The position numbers were made by a program, and so were the translations under genes. Source: Candidatus Dormiibacterota bacterium (GTDB lineage: Bacteria > Chloroflexota > Dormibacteria > Dormibacterales > Dormibacteraceae). From it: a stretch of 64,000 nucleotides of DNA. The DNA is taken from NCBI GenBank assembly GCA_024280995.1, contig JAMXLM010000005.1, positions 30,919-94,918 on the forward strand. Reading direction: 5' to 3'. Of this stretch, positions 9,392 to 16,941 are shown piece after piece; positions within the stretch are counted from its first letter, which is position 1; each line of letters opens with the position of its first letter. A model generated the notes under the pieces. The model did not search any database. It was not told the DNA's origin and worked only from the letters and a program-made list of their open reading frames with translations.

Positions 9392-10519
9392 CTAGACGAC
9401 CTTCGACACCTCCAGGCGCTCATCGTGGTCCATGCTCAAGCGCTGGGCGCCGTACTGGCTCCCCACCTGGTGGTGGTACGGCACGCCGGTGTACAGGTGG
9501 TGCGAGCGCGTCGGGACGTCGGCGCCGGCCGCCCATTCCCTGCGCTGCAGCTCCATGTAACCCTCTTCCTTGTTGACCTTCAGGTCGTTGAGGAGCGTGG
9601 ACATTCCGAAGCCCGCCGCATGCTGCATCGCGAGCGTGATGAAGATGAACCCCACGCCCAGGAGTCCGAGCTCGTCCCACGTGATCGGGTCCTTCTCGTT
9701 GAACCACTTGAAGGACGATGAGTAATTGAAGGCGAAGCGAGCCTTGGGGAATCGCTTGCGGATCTCACTGCAGAAGGTCTCGGTGGGCTCGCGCTCGGCG
9801 GTTGGAAACTCGCACCACAGAAGGTCGGGCACGCCGCTGTCGAGGTAGCGCAGCCCACGGTCGATCGCAAGCCCGAGGCCGCGCTTCGACTCCGGCGCCT
9901 CGGTCGCCGAAACACCGTCGGTGCGGGCGATGATGACGAAGTCCTCGTGGCCGAGGTCGTCGGCGGTGGCGCGCATCATGCGCAGCTTGCCGATGAACTC
10001 GTCGGCGGAGATCAGCGCCTTGCCGGCGATGTGGCCGCAGCGCTTGGGTGTCACCTGGTCCTCGAGGTGCGCCGCCGCGATGCCGGCGTTGACGTAGAGC
10101 TCGGTCGTGCGCTGGACGTTGAACATGTTGCCGTAGCCGGCGTCCATGTCGACGACCACCGGCGGGATCTCGAGATGGATCGGCGCGACCTTCTTCTCGG
10201 GGTCGCCCGTCGCCATCGTCAGCTGGAACTTGCGCAGCCCGCTCACGGTGCGTCGCGCGCCGTCCGCGATCTCCACGGACGAGTAGAGGTCCATGTCGGT
10301 CGTGCCGAGGTGGCCGATAGCGAACGAGTAGCCGCTGAAGTACACGGCGTCGAAGCCGTGATACATGAGCAGCTGTGCGCCCATAGGGTCGTAGACCCCC
10401 GGCGCAAAGACGTAGGGCTTCGCCGCGAGCAACCGGCGCAATCGTTTGCTCGGCGGCTCGTTGCGGGACGCGGGCACTTTAAACCCCTCCGGGAGGAGGG
10501 GCGTGCTCATCAGCTCCAT
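9392..10519 (-). CDS. aceA: isocitrate lyase / PEP mutase family enzyme
   Basis: 375 residues, ICL/PEPM TIM-barrel fold. Signature KRCGHIAGK carries the catalytic cysteine, with YDPMGAQLLMYHGFDAVYFSGY near the N-terminus, the metal-binding DMDAGYGN, HLEDQV, and NYSSSFKW late in the protein. Isocitrate lyase of the glyoxylate shunt is favoured, but KRCGH also occurs in 2-methylisocitrate lyase, so the substrate is not certain; no malate synthase is in the window. The ATG has a strong AGGAGG ribosome site that overlaps the stop of an upstream leader ORF. A LysR regulator lies upstream on the same strand. Confidence 0.82.
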   Translation of the reverse strand: MELMSTPLLPEGFKVPASRNEPPSKRLRRLLAAKPYVFAPGVYDPMGAQLLMYHGFDAVYFSGYSFAIGHLGTTDMDLYSSVEIADGARRTVSGLRKFQLTMATGDPEKKVAPIHLEIPPVVVDMDAGYGNMFNVQRTTELYVNAGIAAAHLEDQVTPKRCGHIAGKALISADEFIGKLRMMRATADDLGHEDFVIIARTDGVSATEAPESKRGLGLAIDRGLRYLDSGVPDLLWCEFPTAEREPTETFCSEIRKRFPKARFAFNYSSSFKWFNEKDPITWDELGLLGVGFIFITLAMQHAAGFGMSTLLNDLKVNKEEGYMELQRREWAAGADVPTRSHHLYTGVPYHHQVGSQYGAQRLSMDHDERLEVSKVV

Positions 10520-10529
10520 GCCGGGCCTC

Positions 10530-10628
10530 CTATTCGTTTTCGTGGTCGCAGTTGCAGGGTTCCGGGCACTCGCACTCGTGAACTGTGCTCTCGGGGTCTC
10601 GCTCTTGCGATTGGATTTCTCTATCCAT
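10530..10628 (-). CDS. Cys-rich 32-residue leader peptide or small protein upstream of aceA
   Basis: ATG at 10628, TAG at 10532-10530. The encoded peptide starts MDREIQSQERDPES and ends with the cysteine cluster HECECPEPCNCDHENE (pattern CxC...CxC). The ATG is preceded at 7 bases by TAGTTT (10641-10636), with TTGGAC 18 bases further upstream (10665-10660), so it is probably the first codon of a leaderless mRNA. The stop overlaps the aceA Shine-Dalgarno (TAGGAGG). This is the layout of mycobacterial Cys-rich attenuating leaders; a metal-binding small protein is the alternative. It is too short to be recognised by similarity, so its function is inference. Confidence 0.55.
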   Translation of the reverse strand: MDREIQSQERDPESTVHECECPEPCNCDHENE

Positions 10629-10635
10629 GTCGAAG

Positions 10636-10674
10636 AAACTATCAAGGAAGCCGATGTACGTCCAATCAATTGAT
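10636..10674 (-). promoter_or_regulatory. aceA leader promoter with overlapping palindromic operator
   Basis: -35 TTGGAC (10665-10660), 18-base spacer, -10 TAGTTT (10641-10636), then 7 bases to the leader ORF ATG. The perfect 10-bp palindrome ATCAATTGAT (10665-10674) abuts the -35 box, a good position for the neighbouring LysR-type regulator to act. Regulator binding is inferred. Confidence 0.5.
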
Positions 10675-10726
10675 CTGATGAAGGCCATCGGAAGAATCGA
10701 TGCGGACAACGACCCCGCGAAGCGTT

Positions 10727-11647
10727 CTAGCGGGCTTCGAGCAGCTCCAGGAAGGCGGCCACGATTCCGCCCGGTTCGCCCGCGTCGCGGCGACGGAAGG
10801 CGACGATCGTGTTCTGCATCGGCGGCGCGTCATGCATCTTCACCACCCGCAGCGTCTTGCCGTCGACCTCTCGGGCGACGGCGGTGCCGGGGAGCAGGGC
10901 CACGCCGAGTCCGCGCTCGACCATCTTCTTGGCCGCCTCGATGGAGTCGAGCTCCATCAGCCCACGCAGGCTGACGCCGGCCGAGAGAAATGCGGCCTGC
11001 GTGATCTCGTAGTAGCTCGACGTGCGGTCGAACATGATCAGCTTCTGGCCGGCGACCTCGGCCATCGCAACCCCCGTGCGTTTGGTGAAGGGATGCTCCG
11101 GCGCGCACACCAGGACCAGGTCCTCAGTGTGGAACGGGCGAAGCTCGAGGTCGGGGTGGCGGATGGCGCGGCCGAGGCCCAGCTGGACCTCGTCCCGAAG
11201 CACGAGGTCGACGACATTCTCGGAGTGGCCGGTCCGTACCGAGACTTCGACCCTGGGATGGGCGGCGACGAACTTCTCGAGCAGCTCCGGTAAGACGTAT
11301 GTGCTGACCGCGGGCGCGGCCGCGATCATCAGGTGGCCGGCGGAGGCGTTCAGCACCTGGCCCAACGCTTCCCTACCGTCGCTCAGCGCCCGCAGCGCGC
11401 GCTCCGCGAACGGCACCCAGGCGCGGCCGGCATCGGTCAGGCGCATGCCGTGCGGTGTGCGCAGGAACAGCGGCGTTCCCAGCTCTCGTTCGAGCCCGTG
11501 CAGGCGCGCGGTCAGGGTCGGCTGGGTGATGAAAAGAGCTTCGGCGGCCCGGCTGACGCTGCCCCTCCGAGCGACCTCGAGGAACCCCTCGACCTGGACC
11601 AGCTGGATCCCGCTCGGCTTCCCGTTACGGGTTTCTTCTATGGCCAC
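10727..11647 (-). CDS. LysR-family transcriptional regulator
   Basis: 306 residues. The N-terminal winged HTH (VEGFLEVARRGSVSRAAEALF, then QPTLTARLHGLERELGTPLF) is typical LysR, followed by the periplasmic-binding-like effector domain ending in a GLGVALLPGTAV motif. GTG start preceded by TAGCTT (11659-11654) at 6 bases, so the mRNA is probably leaderless. It is encoded just upstream of, and in the same direction as, the isocitrate lyase gene and is the obvious candidate regulator of it. The effector is unknown. Confidence 0.92.
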   Translation of the reverse strand: MAIEETRNGKPSGIQLVQVEGFLEVARRGSVSRAAEALFITQPTLTARLHGLERELGTPLFLRTPHGMRLTDAGRAWVPFAERALRALSDGREALGQVLNASAGHLMIAAAPAVSTYVLPELLEKFVAAHPRVEVSVRTGHSENVVDLVLRDEVQLGLGRAIRHPDLELRPFHTEDLVLVCAPEHPFTKRTGVAMAEVAGQKLIMFDRTSSYYEITQAAFLSAGVSLRGLMELDSIEAAKKMVERGLGVALLPGTAVAREVDGKTLRVVKMHDAPPMQNTIVAFRRRDAGEPGGIVAAFLELLEAR

Positions 11648-11669
11648 CGTCCGAAGCTACAAATCTTAT

Positions 11670-11816
11670 CTATAGGACGAACGGTATGAGCCGCCTTGTC
11701 CGACGCATGTAGCCGAGATAGAGCTCCGACATGCACCACAGGTAAAAGACCGTCCAGAAGATGACGATCGTGGCCAGGCTGTGGTCAGGCGCGAAGAAGA
11801 AGACCTGGGGCTGCAA
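11670..11816 (-). CDS. small one-helix membrane protein or remnant
   Basis: A 48-residue frame from a possible TTG at 11816 to TAG at 11670-11672: QPQVFFFAPDHSL, then a hydrophobic helix (ATIVIFWTVFYLWCMSELYL) and a basic tail MRRTRRL. The AGGAGG lies only 2 bases from the TTG, so the start is weak, but the frame follows the stop of the next small membrane gene by 10 bases. It looks like the N-terminal piece of an integral membrane enzyme and may be a degraded gene. No family is recognised. Confidence 0.35.
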   Translation of the reverse strand: MQPQVFFFAPDHSLATIVIFWTVFYLWCMSELYLGYMRRTRRLIPFVL

Positions 11817-11826
11817 GGCCTCCTCG

Positions 11827-12024
11827 CTACTGGTTCGTGCGGCGGAGCAGCACTCGCGCGGCGGCGATCGCCACCGCCCAGACCGGCACCATCGTGATCA
11901 CGAACGGTCGAATGGTGTCACTCGCCGAGTTCGAGACCTGGTCGAAGGCATGAAACACGGCGACGGTGCCGTACAGGAGAAACAGGAGCGCGACTCCAAG
12001 CCAGGCGACGGTCGGCCATCTCAT
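11827..12024 (-). CDS. small two-helix membrane protein
   Basis: 65 residues starting MRWPTVAWLGVALLFLLYG, with two hydrophobic segments (about residues 5-27 and 40-58) and a basic C-terminus (RRTNQ). The ATG is preceded at 10 bases by TAAGAT (12040-12035), giving a leaderless promoter back to back with that of the F420-type oxidoreductase; only 42 bases separate the two start codons. No domain is recognised; a small accessory membrane protein is all that can be said. Confidence 0.55.
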   Translation of the reverse strand: MRWPTVAWLGVALLFLLYGTVAVFHAFDQVSNSASDTIRPFVITMVPVWAVAIAAARVLLRRTNQ

Positions 12025-12066
12025 TGCGAATGGAATCTTAGACCGGGCGCTCGTATTGTCCCTTTC

Positions 12067-13026
12067 ATGGCTGCATTCTTCGGCTTCCACATGCCGAATT
12101 ACACGTATCCCGGGATCGCCGACGACAAGCTCTTCGACCAGGTCGTCGCGCAGGCGCGGGCGGCCGAAGCCGCGGGCTTCGACCTCGTCACGGTGATGGA
12201 CCACTTCTATCAAATTCGCGGCGTCGGACCGGAGACCAACGCGATGCTCGAGGCGTACACGACGCTGGCCGGCATCGCATCGCACACGTCGCGAGTCAAG
12301 GTCGGAACGCTCGTCACGGGCGTGACCTACCGCAACCCGGCACTGCTCGCCAAGCAGGTGACGACGCTCGACGTAATCTCGAAGGGACGCGCCGTGCTCG
12401 GCATCGGCGCCGCCTGGAACGAGGACGAGCACGTCGGTTACGGCTTTGAGTTTCCGCCCATCGCCAGGCGCATGGACCGGCTCGACGAGGCGGTGACGAT
12501 CGCCAAGCTCATGTTCACCGAAGAGCGGCCATCGTTCGAGGGCAAGTTCTTCCGCATCGATCGCGCGCTCAACGTGCCCCGGCCGATCCAGAAGGGCGGG
12601 CCGAAGATCATGGTGGGCGGCGGCGGCGAGAAGCGCACGCTGCGCATCCTCGCCAAGCACGGCGACATCGGCCACTGGTTCGGCGGGCCGGTCGAGGAGC
12701 TGAAGCGAAAGCGCGGAGTCTTCGAAGAGCACTGCGCCGCGGTCGGGCGCAACCCGGCGGACGTGATGATCATCCTGGGTGTCGGCCTCGTGCTGGCCGA
12801 GAACGACGCGATGGCGAAGGCGATGATGAACGCGATCCCCGCGGAGCGAAGGCCGATGATCCGGATCGTTTCCTCGATCGACGAGGCGGCCACCTACCTG
12901 CGTCCATATCTCGACGCGGGATTTGGCGGCTTCACCTTCAACAACCCGACGCTGCCGACCATCGAGGCGATCGGCCACGCCGGAGAGCTGATCAAGGCGC
13001 TGCGAGGTAGCTCGGTCCCGGCCTAG
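12067..13026 (+). CDS. LLM-class, probably F420-dependent oxidoreductase
   Basis: 319 residues, luciferase-like TIM barrel. Typical features are GFHMPNYTYP at the N-terminus, EAAGFDLVTVMDHF, the VGTLVTGVTYRNPALLAKQ strand-loop and GRAVLGIGAAWNEDEHVGYG. Members reduce or oxidise diverse substrates with coenzyme F420 (some with FMN); the substrate is not predictable. The ATG at 12067 is preferred over upstream in-frame starts because the conserved family begins there and TATTGT (12054-12059) lies 7 bases before it. It resembles the second LLM gene in this window (53057). Confidence 0.88.
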   Translation: MAAFFGFHMPNYTYPGIADDKLFDQVVAQARAAEAAGFDLVTVMDHFYQIRGVGPETNAMLEAYTTLAGIASHTSRVKVGTLVTGVTYRNPALLAKQVTTLDVISKGRAVLGIGAAWNEDEHVGYGFEFPPIARRMDRLDEAVTIAKLMFTEERPSFEGKFFRIDRALNVPRPIQKGGPKIMVGGGGEKRTLRILAKHGDIGHWFGGPVEELKRKRGVFEEHCAAVGRNPADVMIILGVGLVLAENDAMAKAMMNAIPAERRPMIRIVSSIDEAATYLRPYLDAGFGGFTFNNPTLPTIEAIGHAGELIKALRGSSVPA

Positions 13027-13056
13027 AGGCGCGACCCAGGGCTCCTGGGCGCGCCT
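13027..13056. terminator. bidirectional terminator between convergent genes
   Basis: AGGCGCG and CCCAGG arms pair with CCTGGG and CGCGCCT around a GCT loop with one bulged A, filling the whole gap between the convergent LLM oxidoreductase and DUF1684 genes. Position and symmetry fit termination in both directions. Confidence 0.65.
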
Positions 13057-13685
13057 CAGCTCTTGAAGATCTTTTCGCCCGCGCGCACCTCGACCTGGAG
13101 GTGATTCTCGGGCGGCGCGAGCGGGCACGCCCAGCGCGGGCTGTACGCGCACGACGCGTTGTACGCGTAGTTGAAATCGATCACGACCTCCGTCGAACCC
13201 GGGGTGACTTCGAGCACGAGCCCGTCGGTGTCTTTGGCCGTATCGAAGAGATAGCGCCCGCCGCCGTACGTGCCGTGGCCTGACGTGCGGTCGCGAAACG
13301 GGACGAACAGCCCGCCCGCGTACTGGACGAGGCTGAGGATCGTCAGCCTGCAGTCCTGTCCGTGGAGCTCGAACTCGAGGATTCCGGCCCGCCGGTAGCG
13401 CACGGCGCCGTCCTCGCCGCCGGTGTCGATGGTCAGCTCGGTGCCGTCACCCGGTGCCACCCGCGCGGGGACGCGATACGCGGGGTCGGCGTCGAAGTAG
13501 TGCAATCCGGCAAAGGAATCGCGGTCGTCAGGCTCGATCGGCGATTGCGGGTGCGTTCGAAAGAGCTCGTCGCGGCCGCGGCGGAACCTCTCGAGCGCGT
13601 CGGGTCCGTCGATCCGAAACAGGTCGCCGACGCGCCGGCGCCAGTCGACGAGGTCGAGGTACGACTGCGGGTCAGTGTCCGTCAA
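13056..13685 (-). CDS. DUF1684 domain protein
   Basis: About 209 residues from a TTG at 13685 that overlaps the end of the upstream DUF5671 gene by 14 bases. The C-terminal family signature is clear: YNASCAYSPRWACPLAPPEN followed by VRAGEK, with FNYAYN just before. DUF1684 proteins are a common family of unknown function; a sugar or nucleotide cofactor role has not been established to my knowledge. Translational coupling to the upstream membrane protein is implied. The start is uncertain because there is no ATG or GTG near the conserved N-terminus (SYLDLVDWRRRVGDLFR). Confidence 0.75.
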   Translation of the reverse strand: MTDTDPQSYLDLVDWRRRVGDLFRIDGPDALERFRRGRDELFRTHPQSPIEPDDRDSFAGLHYFDADPAYRVPARVAPGDGTELTIDTGGEDGAVRYRRAGILEFELHGQDCRLTILSLVQYAGGLFVPFRDRTSGHGTYGGGRYLFDTAKDTDGLVLEVTPGSTEVVIDFNYAYNASCAYSPRWACPLAPPENHLQVEVRAGEKIFKS

Positions 13686-15315
13686 CAGCCTGTTCGGTGT
13701 GCGACAGCTTGTAGCTGGCGGCAGGGGGAAGGTTCGACAGCGCCTGGTGGATGTCGTCGTCGGTGGCGTCGGTGACGACCAGGGTGTAGCGGCGCGAATG
13801 CGGCTCCAGCTCTTCGACCGGAGCGGGCGATGGGCCGGCCGCCGGCGTCGCGACGACCGCAACGCGTGGCGTCTCCGCGGGCTTCGGCGGTCGCGCAGCG
13901 GCGTCGGCGCGAAGCACGCGCCAGTGATAGATGCCGACTCCGGCCGCGACGAGGATCACCGCGAGGTAGTGGCCGACGTCGAGGTTGGAGGTGTCGTTGA
14001 GGCGCGGGTTGGCGCTGAAGAGCTGCTGCAGCACGGCGTTCACGATGCCGACGCCGCCGGCAAGGACTCCCAGAACGCTGCCCAGGAGCGCGGCCCACAC
14101 GTAGAGCTTTCGGCTGAGCGACTCGCGGTCCATCGCCCACGGTGACTGGCGCCAGTGCGCGACCCACACCGCGCCGCCGACGACCAGCAGCGTGACCGAA
14201 ACGCTGACAGGGTCCTTCCAGTCCGACGCGCGAACGCCGATGATCGGGGCCTGGATCTGCTCGGCCAGGTTCCACAGCAGCATGCCGGCTCCAAGCGCCC
14301 ACGCGCCCAGCGAGATGAGCGCAGCCAGGTTGGTGTACAGCCGCCGGATCGCGGCCTGCCTGTCCGCCTCCTGACCGGCGGCGTCGCGGATGAGGCGCCG
14401 GCTGACCAGGAACCATGCAACGCCGTAGACGAGCAGCTGCGAGCCTGGGCCTGAGGCGGCCGCCATGAAGTTCGTGCCGGCGCCACCCGGGTTGTCGACA
14501 CCGAGCGCGCGGGCGAGGAGGAAATACAGGATCTGGCTCGCGCCTGTCAGCGCCACGGCGATGCTGACCGCCACCGCTATGAACCCCTCGAGCGCGCGAA
14601 GGGTCGAGTGCCTGTCGTCGGTGACGTGCCACAGCGCGATCACCCGCGCGTGCACTCCCCACAGCACGAGGCCGGCGACCGCCAGCCCCGCGGGACCGGA
14701 GAGCATTCGAGCGTTGGTGCCGAGCGCGAGGTCATTCCACCCGACCTGCAGCAGCGCAGCGGTGCCGGCCAGCATGGCCAGAAGGCCGGCGAGGAGCGCC
14801 ACGTACATGTACCAGCGGCGGAGGGTCGCCGACCGGCCTTCCTCTCCCACCGCCGCTCGGTCGCGCCACGCGACGTAGAAGTGGCCGGCCCAGATCGCGA
14901 CGAAGACCAGCGTCGCCCATCCGACCTGGGACTCGCCGAGAGCGTTGAAGCTGAGGCCGTCGAGCATCGGTTCCAGAGCCTGGCCGACGAGAAAACCGAT
15001 GGTGACCGTCGCGGCAAGGGCCGAGCCGAGGCACGCCGCGTACAGGTAGAGGCGGCGCAATGAAGAGGCACGCTCGTAGGGATCGCGGAGGGCAAATCGC
15101 TGCGCGAAGCCGAAATGGATCGCCCACACGGGCAGGGCGACGACCGTCATCGCGCTGAAGATGGCGAGCTGTCCGCGGTCGTAATTTGCGCTCGCATCGT
15201 TGAAGACGAACAGCAGGACGGTGCCGCCCAGCTGCACGAGACCCGCGGCAAGGACCACCAGCGACGCGGTGCTGACGAGGTAGAGATAGAGCCGCCGCAG
15301 GATCATCGGCGCCAC
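13672..15315 (-). CDS. polytopic membrane protein with tandem DUF5671 repeats
   Basis: 547 residues, largely hydrophobic. A module beginning RRLYLYL... recurs four times (RRLYLYLVSTAS, RRLYLYAACLG, RRWYMYVALLAG, RRLYTNLAALIS, plus a variant SRKLYVWAALLG), each followed by about three membrane helices, so the protein is an internal tandem repeat with about 15 helices. A soluble C-terminal tail (about 470-547) is rich in Pro/Ala and ends in a short domain. GTG at 15315 or ATG at 15306 are both possible starts. Function unknown. The DUF1684 gene overlaps its 3' end. Confidence 0.8.
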   Translation of the reverse strand: MAPMILRRLYLYLVSTASLVVLAAGLVQLGGTVLLFVFNDASANYDRGQLAIFSAMTVVALPVWAIHFGFAQRFALRDPYERASSLRRLYLYAACLGSALAATVTIGFLVGQALEPMLDGLSFNALGESQVGWATLVFVAIWAGHFYVAWRDRAAVGEEGRSATLRRWYMYVALLAGLLAMLAGTAALLQVGWNDLALGTNARMLSGPAGLAVAGLVLWGVHARVIALWHVTDDRHSTLRALEGFIAVAVSIAVALTGASQILYFLLARALGVDNPGGAGTNFMAAASGPGSQLLVYGVAWFLVSRRLIRDAAGQEADRQAAIRRLYTNLAALISLGAWALGAGMLLWNLAEQIQAPIIGVRASDWKDPVSVSVTLLVVGGAVWVAHWRQSPWAMDRESLSRKLYVWAALLGSVLGVLAGGVGIVNAVLQQLFSANPRLNDTSNLDVGHYLAVILVAAGVGIYHWRVLRADAAARPPKPAETPRVAVVATPAAGPSPAPVEELEPHSRRYTLVVTDATDDDIHQALSNLPPAASYKLSHTEQAVDGH

Positions 15316-15332
15316 GGTACTACCATGCGCAC

Positions 15333-15512
15333 GTGATCTCTCAGGAATTGCTGGAAATCCTGGCCTGCCCGAAATGCCACACGAAGATCGAGCTCAAGGA
15401 GCCCGACAAGCTCCGGTGTCCGCAGTGCAAGGTTCTCTACCCGATCGTCGACGACATCCCGATCATGCTGATCGAGGAAGGCAAGCCGGAGGCTTCAGAA
15501 GAGAAGCCCTAG
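15333..15512 (+). CDS. Trm112-family (UPF0434-like) zinc-binding protein
   Basis: 59 residues beginning (GTG) VISQELLEILACPKCHT, with a CPKC knuckle and a second CPQC knuckle, then the family signature YPIVDDIPIML and an acidic tail. Trm112-like proteins activate methyltransferases in eukaryotes and archaea; small bacterial versions often accompany cell-envelope or methyltransferase genes, but the partner here is unknown. TACCAT at 15321-15326 lies 6 bases before the GTG, again a leaderless layout. Only 17 bases separate its start from the divergent DUF5671 gene, so the two promoters overlap. Confidence 0.85.
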   Translation: MISQELLEILACPKCHTKIELKEPDKLRCPQCKVLYPIVDDIPIMLIEEGKPEASEEKP

Positions 15513-15534
15513 GTCCACTCCTGGGCCGGAGGGG

Positions 15535-16716
15535 CTAGGCGGCACATTCGTAGCGCGAAGTGTCGGTGGTTGACGGGCTCGCCTCGGCGGTGTTGATGTC
15601 GCCCTGGATCTCGTCGTCTGTGAGCGCGTAGGCCTGGTTCGGGTCGCTCGCCGAAGTCGCGAACACCATGCCCAGCACCCTGCCCTGCAGGTCGATCAGC
15701 GGCCCGCCCGAGTTGCCCGGATGCACGCTGGCCTGAAGAACGTAGATCTGGCGCGTGACGAAGTTCTCGTTGTAGATGTCGCGACCCTGCGCGGCGACCG
15801 AGCCGTCGACGACCGCGGCCACGATCCTCTCCGGACCGCCGCCGGGATATCCGATCACCGCCCCATCGGTGCCGCGTTGCGCGGGCCCAAACGTCACGCC
15901 AGGCGCTGTGAAATCTGGCGCGTAGAGGACCGCGACGTCGCGCTCGGGGTCGAAGTAAACGACCTCCGCATGCACTGACGAGCCGTCGGGTCGGGTGATC
16001 GTGTGCGACCTCGTGCCGGAGACGACGTGCGCGTTCGTCACGACGTAACCATTGCCGACCGGAAAGCCGCTGCCGGTGACGAGGCCGCCGCAGCCGACGC
16101 TCGAGATCTTGACCACGCTCTGCGCCGTTCGGTTGACGGCGGGGGTGTCGACCGAGGCCGGGACCTGCAGGGCGCCGGGCAGGTTTGGCTCCAGTCCCGC
16201 GAACACCGGCGGGAACTGCACCCCGGCGAGGACCTGGGCAACGCTTGCGAGCGGGCCGGGCGGCCGCGGGGCGATCGAATCCATCGCGCGGAGCACGGCC
16301 GACCGGTTGATCTGCTGCGCGATCTCCGCCACCGGGCCGCGCGCGAAGCTCAGGCCCAGGAACCAGCACATCACGAGGACGGCAAAGCCCGACAACGCCG
16401 CACCCGCGACGGAGTCGGTCGAGGTATGGACCCCGGTGCGCAGGATCTTGCGCCGGATCGGCTCGCCGACCGCGAAACCGATGCTCGAGCCCAGGCTGCC
16501 GCCGATCACGAGCACCAGCACGGCGCCGAGGGGCCGCGCGCTGGGATTGCTGATCTGGAGGTAGTCGAGCACGTACCTCGCCGACGCGGCGCCGAGCAGC
16601 ACGCCGATGAGCAGGCCCACGTACTGCGCGATCGAGAGCCAGAAGCCGCGGCGGTACCCGTTGGCGATGCCGATGGCCATGGCGACGACGATCAGCAGGT
16701 CGATGAGGTTGAACAT
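15535..16716 (-). CDS. MarP-like membrane serine protease (CvpA + trypsin-like)
   Basis: 393 residues. Residues 1-160 form a CvpA-type four-helix membrane domain (NLIDLLIVVAMAIGIANGYR, RGFWLSIAQYVGLLIG); residues 190-380 a chymotrypsin-fold protease with the full triad: His in VVTNAHVVSG, Asp in FDPERDVAVLYAP, Ser in HPGNSGGPLIDL. Size and layout match mycobacterial MarP (Rv3671c), a periplasmic protease needed for acid and oxidative resistance. Two cysteines (VGCGGLV near residue 206 and ECAA at the end) could form a disulphide; pairing is inference. Diverges from the small membrane ORF at 16774. Confidence 0.9.
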   Translation of the reverse strand: MFNLIDLLIVVAMAIGIANGYRRGFWLSIAQYVGLLIGVLLGAASARYVLDYLQISNPSARPLGAVLVLVIGGSLGSSIGFAVGEPIRRKILRTGVHTSTDSVAGAALSGFAVLVMCWFLGLSFARGPVAEIAQQINRSAVLRAMDSIAPRPPGPLASVAQVLAGVQFPPVFAGLEPNLPGALQVPASVDTPAVNRTAQSVVKISSVGCGGLVTGSGFPVGNGYVVTNAHVVSGTRSHTITRPDGSSVHAEVVYFDPERDVAVLYAPDFTAPGVTFGPAQRGTDGAVIGYPGGGPERIVAAVVDGSVAAQGRDIYNENFVTRQIYVLQASVHPGNSGGPLIDLQGRVLGMVFATSASDPNQAYALTDDEIQGDINTAEASPSTTDTSRYECAA

Positions 16717-16773
16717 CCAGCCCTAATTGGTAACACCCTGACCTGTCGTTCTGGCTCCGCGATAATTGGCACC

Positions 16774-16941
16774 GTGGTATTTCTCGCCGGCGAGTGGGTG
16801 GAGGCCTGGCTGGGCCTGAGCATCACCTTCCTCGTCGCAACTCTCGGGGTCACCGGATTGGGATGGTGGGTGCTTCGAGGAGACGCGCGCAACCGCAAGG
16901 CCGAGACTCCGGAGGCTGATTCCGCCTCCGAGCACCACTAG
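16774..16941 (+). CDS. small single-helix membrane protein
   Basis: 55 residues: GTG start, a hydrophobic helix (WLGLSITFLVATLGVTGLG), then a charged tail (DARNRKAETPEADSASEHH). The hexamer GATAAT at 16761-16766 lies 7 bases before the GTG with no ribosome site, matching the leaderless pattern. Its stop overlaps the stop of ctaD by 4 bases, tail to tail. No family recognised; a small oxidase-associated protein is conceivable from position only. Confidence 0.55.
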   Translation: MVFLAGEWVEAWLGLSITFLVATLGVTGLGWWVLRGDARNRKAETPEADSASEHH

